A stretch of DNA of 64,000 nt from Promethearchaeota archaeon (GCA_014730295.1 WJIN01000345.1:1-64000); one strand, 5' to 3'. Shown: positions 1 to 8,570, numbered from the stretch's first letter. Made by a program: numbers and translations. Notes: generated from the letters alone by a model not told the origin.

Positions 1-229
1 ATATCTAACATGGGCTTTGGAGAAATTAATAAATGAACGTGATCCATACCCCATTCGATTTCCACCACTTTTACCTCAAAGTTCTCTGATAGTTCAATAA
101 TCTTTGTTTTTAGAGCCTCAATAATACCAATCCCCTCTATAATATAAACGCGGGTTGACGGGATTTTACTCCAGAAATTACGTGAACCATGAGAGAATAG
201 ACTCCATGAGCATCTTTTCGATATTCCAT
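1..229 (-). pseudogene. IS200/IS605-type TnpA transposase remnant, frameshifted and cut by the window edge
   Basis: On the minus strand from the ATG at 229, one frame reads MEYRKDAHGVYSLMVHVIS then VKSRQPAF and hits a stop. A second frame continues with IIEALKTKIIELS and ends near position 1 with EWGMDHVHLLISPKPM. The two halves together match the Y1 (HUH) transposase of IS200/IS605: the N-terminal KyR segment and the DHVHLL metal-binding motif, with the right spacing. The catalytic tyrosine would lie beyond the window start. The frame change near position 110-125 means this copy is probably inactive, unless the base call is wrong. No tnpB is visible. Identification is by motif reading only. 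Confidence 0.7.
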
Positions 230-303
230 TATATTTTGATCAAGTAGAGAGGATAAAAAGGATAAAAGTTATTGAGTTTAGTGATTTTTAAACACATTCA
301 TCC

Positions 304-319
304 ACGCCCTAAAGGACGT
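304..319. mobile_element. Subterminal hairpin of the IS200/IS605-like element
   Basis: ACGCCCTAAAGGACGT forms an imperfect stem (one C/A mismatch) around a short loop and is flanked by ATTCATCC and GCTTTCTGAG. Archaeal IS200/IS605 ends carry similar hairpins beside a TTCATC/GATGAA sequence. It lies 75 bases upstream of the transposase remnant, so it fits the left end of that element. Cleavage sites cannot be defined from one copy. Confidence 0.5.
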
Positions 320-329
320 AGCTTTCTGA

Positions 330-625
330 GTAAAAAACGGTAAATTCAAATATCTATGATCTCTTAATCTTGACGATATAAATAACAGCTAAAAATATAT
401 CCTGTTATGATTTATACCTTCTTCTTTACATCCTTTTTTCTTAGCAGAAATCTTATCTAAATGACTCATTATTCTTTCGGGTTAATTTATTTTTCCTTTA
501 TCATCAATTTGAATACTCAACGAATAAATATACTTAACATCGTCATTAATGATAAATATTATGAGGTTGAGTGAAACTAAAATATTATTAATAAAAAAAA
601 TTAGAAATAAAACATGAAAGTATGA
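330..625. other. Intergenic stretch without a recognised gene
   Basis: About 300 AT-rich bases between the IS hairpin and the 3' end of the coiled-coil operon. The longest start-to-stop frame I read on the minus strand is about 26 codons with no family resemblance. No RNA gene or repeat was seen. Confidence 0.5.
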
Positions 626-1363
626 TTACACCATTGTAATCTGGTTGGTGTCTTCGTTCAGATTGATGATCCCTTTTACCGCTAACTGTTTAATCGTTCT
701 GACAGCCATGATAGGTGGCACATCGAGCTGTTTTTTGAGATCGTCCATATTTGCTTGACCGCCTTCGGACATGATACTGGCAAGGATATCCACTTCAGGG
801 ATATTTTCATCAGAGTTTTCAATCAAGAATGAACTGAAAAAATGCTCCTTTTTCACCTTATCGAGTTTTTTCTCCAATTCCTCCATTTTTTCCTCGGAGT
901 AGCTGGATTTCAGTTCTTTTTCCTTTTGCTCGTTGTCAAGTTTCTTTTGATCTAGTTCTGCTTTTTGCTGCTCTTTTTCTTGAATTTTTTCATTGACAGA
1001 GTTCAAATTTGAGGTTAAAGTCTGTAATTCAAATTCAGGCTTTTTAAGTTCATTTGTATTGCGTTCCAAAGTACTTTTTAAGTCAAGAATTTTTGCATTT
1101 AACTCCTCCTTTTTCGCTTTCAAATCTCCGATTTGCTTATCCAACTCATTTGATTCGGTTTTCAATTCAGTTAGCTCGGAATTTTGCTGACGAATGGTCT
1201 CAGCCAGCTTCTCAACCTCTTCTTGCTCCGCTTTCATATTCTTCCAGATGTTGCTTACATTCTGGATAATCTCATCAAAATTTTTCTGCAAGGAGCGTTG
1301 GTAGGTATCAAACACATTCTCGAACTGTTCGATTAAGCTTAAAATTTCCTTGGGAGAACTCAT
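626..1363 (-). CDS. Coiled-coil protein with C-terminal winged helix (second gene of pair)
   Basis: 245 residues. Residues about 40-165 are a nearly unbroken charged coiled coil rich in K, E, L and Q. Residues about 185-245 (IPEVDILASIMSEGG, then MAVRTIKQLAVKGIINL) look like a winged helix-turn-helix ending in a beta hairpin. There is no signal peptide or membrane segment, so it should be cytosolic. The ATG overlaps the stop of the upstream gene by four bases, so the two are probably translationally coupled and may form a heteromer. Long coiled coils ending in wHTH domains occur in chromosome-associated and ESCRT-like proteins, but I see no family-defining motif. Function unknown. Confidence 0.85.
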   Translation of the reverse strand: MSSPKEILSLIEQFENVFDTYQRSLQKNFDEIIQNVSNIWKNMKAEQEEVEKLAETIRQQNSELTELKTESNELDKQIGDLKAKKEELNAKILDLKSTLERNTNELKKPEFELQTLTSNLNSVNEKIQEKEQQKAELDQKKLDNEQKEKELKSSYSEEKMEELEKKLDKVKKEHFFSSFLIENSDENIPEVDILASIMSEGGQANMDDLKKQLDVPPIMAVRTIKQLAVKGIINLNEDTNQITMV

Positions 1364-2115
1364 TTAAAATCAACCTCCTCTAATAGTTTAACAGTTCCAG
1401 CTTCCTCATTGTATTCAATGGGTCCATTCTGTTGAACCATCTTTTTCAAGATTTTATCGGCTTTATCTTCTCTTAAGTCTATCGCGACAAGAATATTTTT
1501 CAAGTCTAAAGCTGCGTCCTTTTGGAGTGCTTTTATCAGTTTAATCTGATCAGATTGAATGTAGTCTTTCTGAATTAACAAATTCATTGCTTCGACTCGG
1601 TTTTCGTAATTCTCTACGAATGCTTGTCGGTTGAGATATGTATCTTCGAGCTCACTTTGTAATTTGGTGATTTTTTCATCAAATTTATCTTGTTCAATTT
1701 TCAGTTCTGCGATTGTTTCTTCCAGTTCTTTTAGGCGCTCGCTCCTCGAATTATATTCATTGGTTTTACTCTTGATTTCTTCACGAACTTCTGTGAGTTT
1801 ATTTTGGACTTGTTGGATCTTATCCAAATATTCTTGACGTTTGGCATTAAGATCGTCGATATCTTCATTTAATTTAACAATATCTCGCTTGTTTTGGGTT
1901 ATTTTATTTTTCAACGAGGTTATTTCATCGGAGTTTGATTCAATCGTGTTCAAATCGGCTGTTTTTTCCGCTTCAAATGCTTCTACCGTTTCCAATAACT
2001 TATTAGGTTGGTCTGTTAACTTGGGAATCGAATCTGAGTTGATACCATTTATTTCATCTACTAATAAGAGAATTTTCTTAATAGCGGTTTTTGAATCAGT
2101 TATATTTCCACTCAT
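1360..2115 (-). CDS. Coiled-coil protein with C-terminal winged-helix-like region (first gene of pair)
   Basis: 251 residues. A helical N-terminus (about 1-50) is followed by a coiled coil at about 55-165. The C-terminal 75 residues (YIQSDQIKLIKALQKDA, ADKILKKMVQQNGPI, then a short beta hairpin) have the pattern of a winged helix. It shares this layout with the next gene, whose ATG lies inside its stop codon, so the two may be diverged paralogues acting as partners. No catalytic motif, signal peptide or membrane helix is visible. Role unknown; scaffold or DNA-associated assembly are both possible. Confidence 0.85.
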   Translation of the reverse strand: MSGNITDSKTAIKKILLLVDEINGINSDSIPKLTDQPNKLLETVEAFEAEKTADLNTIESNSDEITSLKNKITQNKRDIVKLNEDIDDLNAKRQEYLDKIQQVQNKLTEVREEIKSKTNEYNSRSERLKELEETIAELKIEQDKFDEKITKLQSELEDTYLNRQAFVENYENRVEAMNLLIQKDYIQSDQIKLIKALQKDAALDLKNILVAIDLREDKADKILKKMVQQNGPIEYNEEAGTVKLLEEVDFK

Positions 2116-2260
2116 TTTTTTTGGATCTTGTTAATTTTCTATATTAATAATTTTATGGTGATTAGGATATAAAACATTTAGTGCATAAGGTAAATATTTG
2201 TTCAGTTTTAAAATTTTGATATAGTATATATGTTTGTGGGAATAGATTATGGGTTAGAGT

Positions 2261-3100
2261 CTACAAGTCTTCCGTAATATTGTTTAGAATTCGTTTTTTA
2301 TCAAGTTTCCCAACAATGAGCCCTCGCCGTTTAATAACGGTGTTCAGGTTGTTAATCAATGCGTCCGCGAAATAGTTAAAAGAGAATGTAAAACTATTGT
2401 TTATTTCATAATATTGCTTTAAAAACTCGTTCATCAACTCAATTTTATGATACGGCTCGTCTAATTCAAATAAACCAGGGTTTGTATCAAGAAGAGAACA
2501 ACAAATCCATGCAAGATCATCTATATGGTTTCCTTCATACGACTCCTCAAAATCCAGACCATAGACGGTTTTACTGTCCCTACAAATGATAAAATCTCGG
2601 AGACGTGTATCGCCTTTGTTAAGTACGATTGTTTTCTTAAAATCTTGGTGAACAATAATATTGTGTTTGTGAAGGTCAGCGAGCCATTTGGCAAGCATAT
2701 CTATACTTTTAATAATTTTTTTGCGTATTTCAGGTTCAAGCTCAGCTAATTCATTTATCTTATTTAGGGGCTCATTTATAATATCGCATAAATTAATTCC
2801 ATCTATTTTCTCAAGTAAAAGGAAAGGTTTTTCATAAGAGATTACAGATGGTATTACAAGCCCTTGCTTATGTAAGTGTGAAAGAGTAGAATATTCGTTA
2901 TCCGCATTTTTGGTTCGATAATATTTTAAAATATAGTTTTTCTGCGGTTCATCTAAAGAAGATTTCATAGAGAGATCAAAAACTAGATTCTTCTTACTTT
3001 TCAGGCGCTCAACCGAAATATTGTCGAGATCTCCAATAATTTTGGATATGTTTTCGGGGAGATTCAAAAAAACCATTTTATATCTATGCTCGATGTCCAT
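2261..3100 (-). CDS. Protein-kinase-fold phosphotransferase (APH/Bud32-like), atypical catalytic loop
   Basis: 279 residues with the order of a small kinase-like fold: the lysine strand YILKYY (Lys59), a helix glutamate in NEYSTL, hinge LLLEKIDG (94-101), catalytic loop VHQDFKKTIVL (Asp153) and metal-binding GLDFEES (Asp183). This fits aminoglycoside/choline-kinase-like or Bud32-like families. The Asn that normally follows the catalytic Asp by five residues (HxDxxxxN) is Ile158, so activity may be altered or lost. The substrate cannot be told. It stands alone, divergent from the DUF166 gene. Confidence 0.75.
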   Translation of the reverse strand: MDIEHRYKMVFLNLPENISKIIGDLDNISVERLKSKKNLVFDLSMKSSLDEPQKNYILKYYRTKNADNEYSTLSHLHKQGLVIPSVISYEKPFLLLEKIDGINLCDIINEPLNKINELAELEPEIRKKIIKSIDMLAKWLADLHKHNIIVHQDFKKTIVLNKGDTRLRDFIICRDSKTVYGLDFEESYEGNHIDDLAWICCSLLDTNPGLFELDEPYHKIELMNEFLKQYYEINNSFTFSFNYFADALINNLNTVIKRRGLIVGKLDKKRILNNITEDL

Positions 3101-3289
3101 TTGTATCAGATGTTCACTAAATACTATAACTCTATTTTTAAGATATAAGAATTGAAATTTTTATATATGCTTATTTATAAAATTATGAGGCACTTAGGTG
3201 AACATGTTCGAAATTAGGATTATAAATGGACAAACTTTATTTTAAGATGTAAATAGATTAAAAAGAGAAAAATAGATCAAAATAAAAAA

Positions 3290-4186
3290 ATGAAGAGAGA
3301 TAACGCATTTTATAAATTGGGAGTGTTGTATGGCTCAGATCCAGATACATTAGACTTGACCAAGAAATTTGTAGGACATTTAGTCAACGATGATGAATTT
3401 TGTACGGCGTGCGAAGAATTAGAACAAAAAGTAAAATGCGATGAATGTAGGAAAGGTCTGGAGAGCTTTTCAAATAATATTTTCTATTATAAACAAATAG
3501 GACAAAATCTCCCGCAATTTATAGATGATCCCGTTCAATATCTACCTAAGGATCTCCCTCCCTTAGATTATTTAATGGTAATTGGGATCCATGAAGATTT
3601 ATTAGCTGGCCTACCCGAGTTACTAAAGGATTCAAATATAAAAGGTGTTATCGTGCCAATCGAAGACCCAAAATGGGTTCCTCCAGGATTACAAAAGCAA
3701 GTATTGGAGGCATTTGAAGAGGTCGGAATCCAAGCGGCATTTCCTAAACCTTTCTGCTCACTCAACACAGTGGAAGATCAATATAATAAACCCGGATTTA
3801 ATCTAACTTATGAACACGACCATATAGATAAATTTGTTGATTACTTCCAAATTGGAAAGCCAATGGTCTCCTTTAAACTAGATAAAAGCGGAAAAGCTAT
3901 AGAGGATGCGTGTGTAATTAGGAGCGCGCCTTGTGGATCTACGTATTATATAGTCCAAAAATTAAAAGGAAAGTATTTCATAAATGGAAAAGCAAATAAG
4001 AAATCATTGAATGAGATGATTAGCTCAGCTCACCATGCATATCCTTGTAATGCTTCAATGGACCAGGACCCGATTTTAAGAGATTCAGTCCTTCACGTAG
4101 GAGGATATTTGATTCGAAATGCCATCAGAAAAGAGTTAGACCTCAAAGAGGAAGAAGGACCGAAATTAAAATACGTCATCAAGTAA
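3290..4186 (+). CDS. DUF166 family protein
   Basis: 298 residues. CVIRSAPCGSTYYIVQKL and SSAHHAYPCNASM are the conserved C-terminal blocks of DUF166, a mainly archaeal family once labelled thymidylate synthase-like but without an established reaction. The N-terminal part holds two Cys pairs (CTAC and CDEC, about residues 42-57) that could bind a metal or Fe-S cluster, and the C-terminal block adds conserved Cys and His. No Shine-Dalgarno sequence precedes the ATG, as expected for a leaderless first gene. Biochemical role unknown. Confidence 0.8.
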   Translation: MKRDNAFYKLGVLYGSDPDTLDLTKKFVGHLVNDDEFCTACEELEQKVKCDECRKGLESFSNNIFYYKQIGQNLPQFIDDPVQYLPKDLPPLDYLMVIGIHEDLLAGLPELLKDSNIKGVIVPIEDPKWVPPGLQKQVLEAFEEVGIQAAFPKPFCSLNTVEDQYNKPGFNLTYEHDHIDKFVDYFQIGKPMVSFKLDKSGKAIEDACVIRSAPCGSTYYIVQKLKGKYFINGKANKKSLNEMISSAHHAYPCNASMDQDPILRDSVLHVGGYLIRNAIRKELDLKEEEGPKLKYVIK

Positions 4187-4351
4187 ATATATCCCTAATA
4201 TCAAATTCTCGAGAAATTATTTTTCAATTGGTTTATAATTTAAAATATTTCACACTTCCCTGCCGTTCTTGAAATATTAAACTCTTAAATAATATTATAG
4301 ATAATAAAAAGAGCATTTTATAATCTTAAAAAGCTAAATAACACAGAGAAA

Positions 4352-6514
4352 ATGAGTAAAGGATCACCTTCTTGTTCAAAATGTTCAGCTTATGAGCTAG
4401 ATCATCATCACCATGAAGAATCATTTTTTGATGAATATTTTTGGTATTTTATTGGCTTTTCAGCTATATTCATATTAGGCTCGATTTTAATCGAGTATTT
4501 CGGGGATTTTCTCATTTTAAGCCAAGTTTTGGCAATTATCTCAATCCTTCTTTCCAGCTATGAAGTGATAAAAGAAACTATAATAAATATTAGGGAAAAG
4601 CGCATTACCGCCAATTTACTGATGGTGATCGCAGCTATTGCTTCCTTTTTCATCTTTCATGGACAAGAAGGCGCCACAGCAATCTTATTGTATGCCATAG
4701 CCGAACATTTAGAAGAACTTACCACTGAAAAATCTAGGAACGCGATTAAAGATTTATTGGAACTGGCACCTGATGAAGCGTTAGTAAAGAGGGCTGGTGG
4801 ATATCTAAACATTCCCTCTGAAGAAGTTAAAAAAGATGATATCATTGGAATAAAACCCGCCATGAAAGTCCCCCTTGATGGAATTATCGAAAAAGGTGAA
4901 TCCTATTTTGATGAGAGCGCAATTACCGGAGAATCTATTCCTATTTTTAAAGAGAAAGGAGAGGAGGTATATGCGGGAAGTATAAATTCGGAAAGTTTTG
5001 TCGATGTAAGAGTAACGCGTGAAAGTGATGATACTGTGATTGCTCAAATTGCCAAGACTATCGAATATGCCCAGCAAAATAAAAGTCGAAAAGAAAAATT
5101 TATTGAAAAATTTGCCCGGTATTATACTCCCTCTATACTCATAACGTCCCTATTAGTAATGCTGATTCCAACTCTAATATTTAACCTTAATTTTACAGAT
5201 TGGTTTTATCGAGGCTTAATTTTACTAGTGGTGTCGTGTCCGTGTGCGTTGACTCTATCTACTCCCTTAGCAAACGTCGTTTCATTGACAAAACTAGCAA
5301 AAGAAGGGATATTAGTAAAGGGAAACCGATTTATTGAACTGGTCAACGATATCGAAACATTCGCGTTTGATAAAACGGGAACACTCACAGAGGGGAAGCT
5401 TAAAGTATACGAGATAAAATCTTTCCATGACAAAGATAGGGGAGAGATTTTGAAGATCGCCGCGAGCCTGGAACGATTATCCGAGCATCCTATTGGACAA
5501 GCGATAGTTAATTACGCAAAAGAACTACGCACAGATTTCTATGAGGTTGAAGCGTTTGAAATAATAAAGGGGAAAGGAATTAAAGGATATATCAACAATG
5601 ACGTTTTTTATGTAGGGAGCGAGAAATTTTTCCAAGATTTAAATCTGCACACCCCAGAGAGCGATCTAACCGATATAAAAGAGAATGGCACACTTCCCGT
5701 TCTTATCGGAAATGATAAAACACTGCTGGGAATCATAACGATCAGAGATGTATTGAGGGTATCTGCACCTATTCTCATCAACGGACTTAAAGAGCGCGGT
5801 TATTCGACTACTATGATTTCTGGGGATACTCAAATGGCGTGTAATACAATTGGAGGGTGTTTAGATATTGATGATGTGAAAGGTAATCTCTTACCAAATC
5901 AAAAGATAGAACGGGTAGAATCAATTAAAAAAAACTCTCGTGGAGTAGCGATGGTTGGAGACGGCATTAACGACGCCCCTGCATTGGCCTCAGCCGATTT
6001 GGGGATAGCGATTGGAGCTTCTGCAACCGATTTGACATTAGAGACCGCAGATATTGTCATTATGAATGATGATCTTACTAAACTTCTTACTTATATTGAT
6101 ATCACAAAAAAAACCAATAAGATTATAAAGCAAAACATCTGGACGTCAATTCTCGTGAAACTATCATTTGCTTTCCTTACAGTACTTGGATTTATGACAT
6201 TGTGGTTAGCTGTTGGCATCGGGGATATGGGGGTATCCTTATTCGTCTTATTAAACGGAATGCGAATATTCCGATATAAATCAATATTTCAAGAAATCTC
6301 AACAAAAACATTGGAAAATGATGTTAAGACTATAATTTGCGAAAATTGTAAGACAAAAAGAATCCTACCCCAACATCATGGGAGAGATATGATTAAACAA
6401 GATGATAAATTAGTCTGCTGGAGACAATTAATCGATCATGACCAATTGGAACCGTGCGAACAGGAATTACCGCTATTTTGCCCCAAATGTAGAGAAAAAT
6501 TGACAATTCATTAG
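4352..6514 (+). CDS. P1B-type heavy-metal ATPase, Zn/Cd type, with C-terminal Cys/His domain
   Basis: 720 residues. It has a Cys/His-rich N-terminus (CSKC then a His run, 8-21), TGES actuator loop (192-195), SCPC transmembrane metal site (295-298), phosphorylated Asp340 in DKTGTLTEG, the P1B-specific SEHP (377-380) and GDGINDAPAL hinge. Lys in the seventh helix (LVKLSF) and Asp in the eighth (GIGDMG) match the Zn/Cd-type transport site rather than the copper type. It should export divalent metal across the membrane. Unusually, about 75 residues follow the last helix, with CENC, an HH pair, a further Cys pair and CPKC, probably a zinc-ribbon-like domain that could act as a metal sensor. Monocistronic. 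Confidence 0.92.
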   Translation: MSKGSPSCSKCSAYELDHHHHEESFFDEYFWYFIGFSAIFILGSILIEYFGDFLILSQVLAIISILLSSYEVIKETIINIREKRITANLLMVIAAIASFFIFHGQEGATAILLYAIAEHLEELTTEKSRNAIKDLLELAPDEALVKRAGGYLNIPSEEVKKDDIIGIKPAMKVPLDGIIEKGESYFDESAITGESIPIFKEKGEEVYAGSINSESFVDVRVTRESDDTVIAQIAKTIEYAQQNKSRKEKFIEKFARYYTPSILITSLLVMLIPTLIFNLNFTDWFYRGLILLVVSCPCALTLSTPLANVVSLTKLAKEGILVKGNRFIELVNDIETFAFDKTGTLTEGKLKVYEIKSFHDKDRGEILKIAASLERLSEHPIGQAIVNYAKELRTDFYEVEAFEIIKGKGIKGYINNDVFYVGSEKFFQDLNLHTPESDLTDIKENGTLPVLIGNDKTLLGIITIRDVLRVSAPILINGLKERGYSTTMISGDTQMACNTIGGCLDIDDVKGNLLPNQKIERVESIKKNSRGVAMVGDGINDAPALASADLGIAIGASATDLTLETADIVIMNDDLTKLLTYIDITKKTNKIIKQNIWTSILVKLSFAFLTVLGFMTLWLAVGIGDMGVSLFVLLNGMRIFRYKSIFQEISTKTLENDVKTIICENCKTKRILPQHHGRDMIKQDDKLVCWRQLIDHDQLEPCEQELPLFCPKCREKLTIH

Positions 6515-6584
6515 AAAATTACCGCCTAAAAATATTAAACCGTAGTTTTATTGAATTCTATAACTACTAAGCTTTTTTTAGGAG

Positions 6585-6594
6585 TTTAAATATT
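6585..6594 (+). promoter_or_regulatory. Candidate TATA box of the tRNA gene
   Basis: TTTAAATATT lies 37-46 bases before the mature 5' end of tRNA-Leu and would fit an archaeal TATA element with a short 5' leader. The AT-rich background makes chance matches common. Confidence 0.35.
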
Positions 6595-6630
6595 AATTAC
6601 CTAATCATATCGAAAAGATAATATAATCTC

Positions 6631-6715
6631 GCGGGAATTGCCAAGTTTGGCCAAAGGCGCTGGACTCAGAATCCAGTCCCGTAGGGGTTCGGGAGTTCAA
6701 ATCTCCCTTCCCGCA
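6631..6715 (+). tRNA. tRNA-Leu (anticodon CAG)
   Basis: An 85-nt type II tRNA. The acceptor stem is GCGGGAA with TTCCCGC, the discriminator is A6715, and the anticodon arm is CTGGA/TCCAG around CTCAGAA with anticodon CAG at 6667-6669. A long variable arm (about 6677-6690) and a T arm GGGAG/CTCCC around TTCAAAT complete the fold. The long variable arm and A discriminator fit leucine, and the anticodon reads CUG. CCA is not encoded and no intron is present. Confidence 0.95.
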
Positions 6716-6823
6716 TTTAATTTCTCTATTGGGTGAGGCTTAGAGTTATACGATTAGTTTGAAAAGTAAATTATTTTATACAAGATTAATATTAAATGTG
6801 CAAGAAACAAATAATACGTAACG

Positions 6824-7600
6824 ATGTCCAATCAAAGAGAAAACAGTGAGAAAGGTCAAATTCCCGAAATAGAGGAAGAAGAACCAATTGTATTCCAATT
6901 TAATGATGAACTTCAAGAATTTCAAGAACTACAATTTGATGAGGATTTAGAGCTTTATGAACTGCTTGATTCTGATTTTGTTTTGCTTTTTGTAGATCCC
7001 AAGCGATATAGGGTATGGGTGTGGCATGGAAATAATGTTACTACCAGAATGAAATTTATTGCCGCAAAAATCGCTCCGAAAGTCCGAGATGAATTTGGTA
7101 TCTCTTACAAGATTACTGCTGTGGATGAGGGTGATGAGACAATGGCTTTTAAAATTATGGTGGGTCTTGAGGAGGAAATCGACTACGAAACAATTCAAGA
7201 AGGTCCCTCATATGAAGGCACACAAGAAGATCTTGATCTACTCGATTCTCTTTCACGAGAAAAAATTCTATTACTGCTGGAAAAGGCAGGTTTGCCAGAA
7301 GGATTTGAAAGAAAAATGGTCATAGTAAAAAACAAGATTTACGGCTACAAAGAATATGATAGAGACTATATGGGAAGCACAATAAAAGAAAAACAATTAT
7401 TCCCCTTAGAGAAAGATATCGAAGACGGAAGTTATTTAGCTGCAGGTTATATCCCCAGAATGCTATTCTCCTTTAATAATGTGATTCTCACTGAGCTGCT
7501 TAAAGAAAAAGATGGAAAAGCAAAAATTATTCAAGAATCTGAATTACAAAAAGAGTTAGATGAAGAAGAACCAAAAAAGAAGAAGAGAGAGATAAGATAA
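6824..7600 (+). CDS. Gelsolin-like domain protein (Asgard actin-regulator type)
   Basis: 258 residues. After an acidic N-terminus, residues about 43-114 match a single gelsolin repeat: ELLDSDFVLLFVD (core strand), YRVWVWHGNN (the hallmark 'vyvWhG' strand and turn), a helix MKFIAAKIAPKV, and ITAVDEGDETMAF, which matches the gelsolin 'VdEGxE' calcium-linked motif. A second domain of about 100 residues (140-240) is unrecognised, and the C-terminus is very basic (EEPKKKKREIR). Asgard gelsolins have been shown to bind actin in vitro, so a cytoskeletal role is plausible. No actin or profilin gene is nearby. No signal peptide; cytosolic. Confidence 0.8.
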   Translation: MSNQRENSEKGQIPEIEEEEPIVFQFNDELQEFQELQFDEDLELYELLDSDFVLLFVDPKRYRVWVWHGNNVTTRMKFIAAKIAPKVRDEFGISYKITAVDEGDETMAFKIMVGLEEEIDYETIQEGPSYEGTQEDLDLLDSLSREKILLLLEKAGLPEGFERKMVIVKNKIYGYKEYDRDYMGSTIKEKQLFPLEKDIEDGSYLAAGYIPRMLFSFNNVILTELLKEKDGKAKIIQESELQKELDEEEPKKKKREIR

Positions 7601-7611
7601 TCTATTAAGTT

Positions 7612-7827
7612 CTATTTTTCAGAATATTTTTCAATTATATAATTCTGTAAAGACCACGCATATTTTTCGAGATTTAAGATAATAATCTCTTGTTGCAACT
7701 CCCGAAGATAGGACACGTCTAATTGCTCGAATTTGTGTTTAAATTTTTCTATTAAATCAAAAATATCCACTATGTTTTTCCAATCATTCGCCCATTCTTT
7801 ATCCTCAATACTTTGGTGGTTTTCTAT
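7612..7827 (-). CDS. Small helical protein, 71 aa, apparent AUA start
   Basis: On the minus strand an open frame of 71 codons runs from ATA at 7827 to the TAG at 7612. It encodes a charged, amphipathic helical protein (IENHQSIEDKEWANDWKNI at the start, QNYIIEKYSEK at the end). A strong Shine-Dalgarno AGGAGGGG lies six bases before the ATA, and an in-frame TAG overlaps that element, so no upstream ATG, GTG or TTG is possible. The only other usual start is an internal GTG 19 codons later without a ribosome site. Either AUA is used, the ATG was lost or miscalled, or the gene is decaying. Function unknown. Confidence 0.5.
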   Translation of the reverse strand: MENHQSIEDKEWANDWKNIVDIFDLIEKFKHKFEQLDVSYLRELQQEIIILNLEKYAWSLQNYIIEKYSEK

Positions 7828-7833
7828 AAAAAA

Positions 7834-7841
7834 CCCCTCCT
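7834..7841 (-). promoter_or_regulatory. Shine-Dalgarno of the 71-aa small gene
   Basis: AGGAGGGG on the minus strand followed by six T and then ATA. One of the strongest ribosome-binding sequences noticed in the window, and it decides the start of the small gene downstream. Confidence 0.55.
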
Positions 7842-7961
7842 ATTTTTTAAATATTATTTATGATCATTAAGCTTAAGGAAATTCGTATTTAAAAAACTTT
7901 CTCGAATATGCTGATCAAAAATGAAAGAAATTAAAACAGATTAGAAGTAAAAAAAGAGAAA

Positions 7962-8570
7962 TTAATAATTTTGCTCTTTAATGACTACGGTATGAGAAAG
8001 ATCTTGAAGCACTCTGAATCTATTTTTGAGATCACCTTCGCTTACCAAGAATCCGATAATTAGATCTAAGATTAGGAATAAGGACGGTTTTGCGAGATTA
8101 TTTACAGCATAATTAACAGGCTTGGCAACCTCTAAAGTATCCTCATCAACAGTGCGTAAATGAAGCGCCATTTTTCCTAACGTTTGTCCTTGATTATAGG
8201 CTTCCAAAATCCAGAAATATAGGAATCCAATACCCCAATCAAACAGATTTCGATTAAAGATTTGGCGTGCATCTAACAGATAACCTACGGGATCTACCAG
8301 TAATAGAGGTAAATTAATTAAAGAGAGTATAATTTCAGAAATTATTCTTAAAATAATAAAATCGATGATAAACGCTGCGAAGCGTTCCCAAAAACCGCCA
8401 TATTCGGGCTGCAATTTGACAGCAGGTTCCACCTTTCGTTCAATTCTCATGGGAGATGGGCTCTCTTGGGATTCCCTCGCCTTCAAATCTGCTCCACAAG
8501 TTTTACAGAACTTTTGGTCAGGGTCTTCAATCTCCGAACCACATTTCGGGCAGTACTTTAATGGACTCAT
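7962..8570 (-). CDS. Zinc-ribbon RDD-family membrane protein
   Basis: 202 residues. The N-terminus carries a four-Cys zinc ribbon (YCPKCGSEI, then FCKTCGADL, residues 7-27). It is followed by a proline-rich linker and an RDD domain from GGFWERFAAFIIDFIIL onward, with the diagnostic Arg and Asp in the first helix. Three to four hydrophobic segments follow, plus the GQTLGKMALHLRTVD signature. RDD proteins are membrane proteins of uncertain transport or scaffold function, and the zinc-ribbon/RDD fusion is common in archaea. Single gene. Confidence 0.88.
   Translation of the reverse strand: MSPLKYCPKCGSEIEDPDQKFCKTCGADLKARESQESPSPMRIERKVEPAVKLQPEYGGFWERFAAFIIDFIILRIISEIILSLINLPLLLVDPVGYLLDARQIFNRNLFDWGIGFLYFWILEAYNQGQTLGKMALHLRTVDEDTLEVAKPVNYAVNNLAKPSLFLILDLIIGFLVSEGDLKNRFRVLQDLSHTVVIKEQNY

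Noticed and set aside
4352..6514. Copper-exporting ATPase
   Set aside because: The seventh and eighth helices carry Lys and Asp of the Zn/Cd type, and no N-terminal GMTCxxC heavy-metal domain is present.
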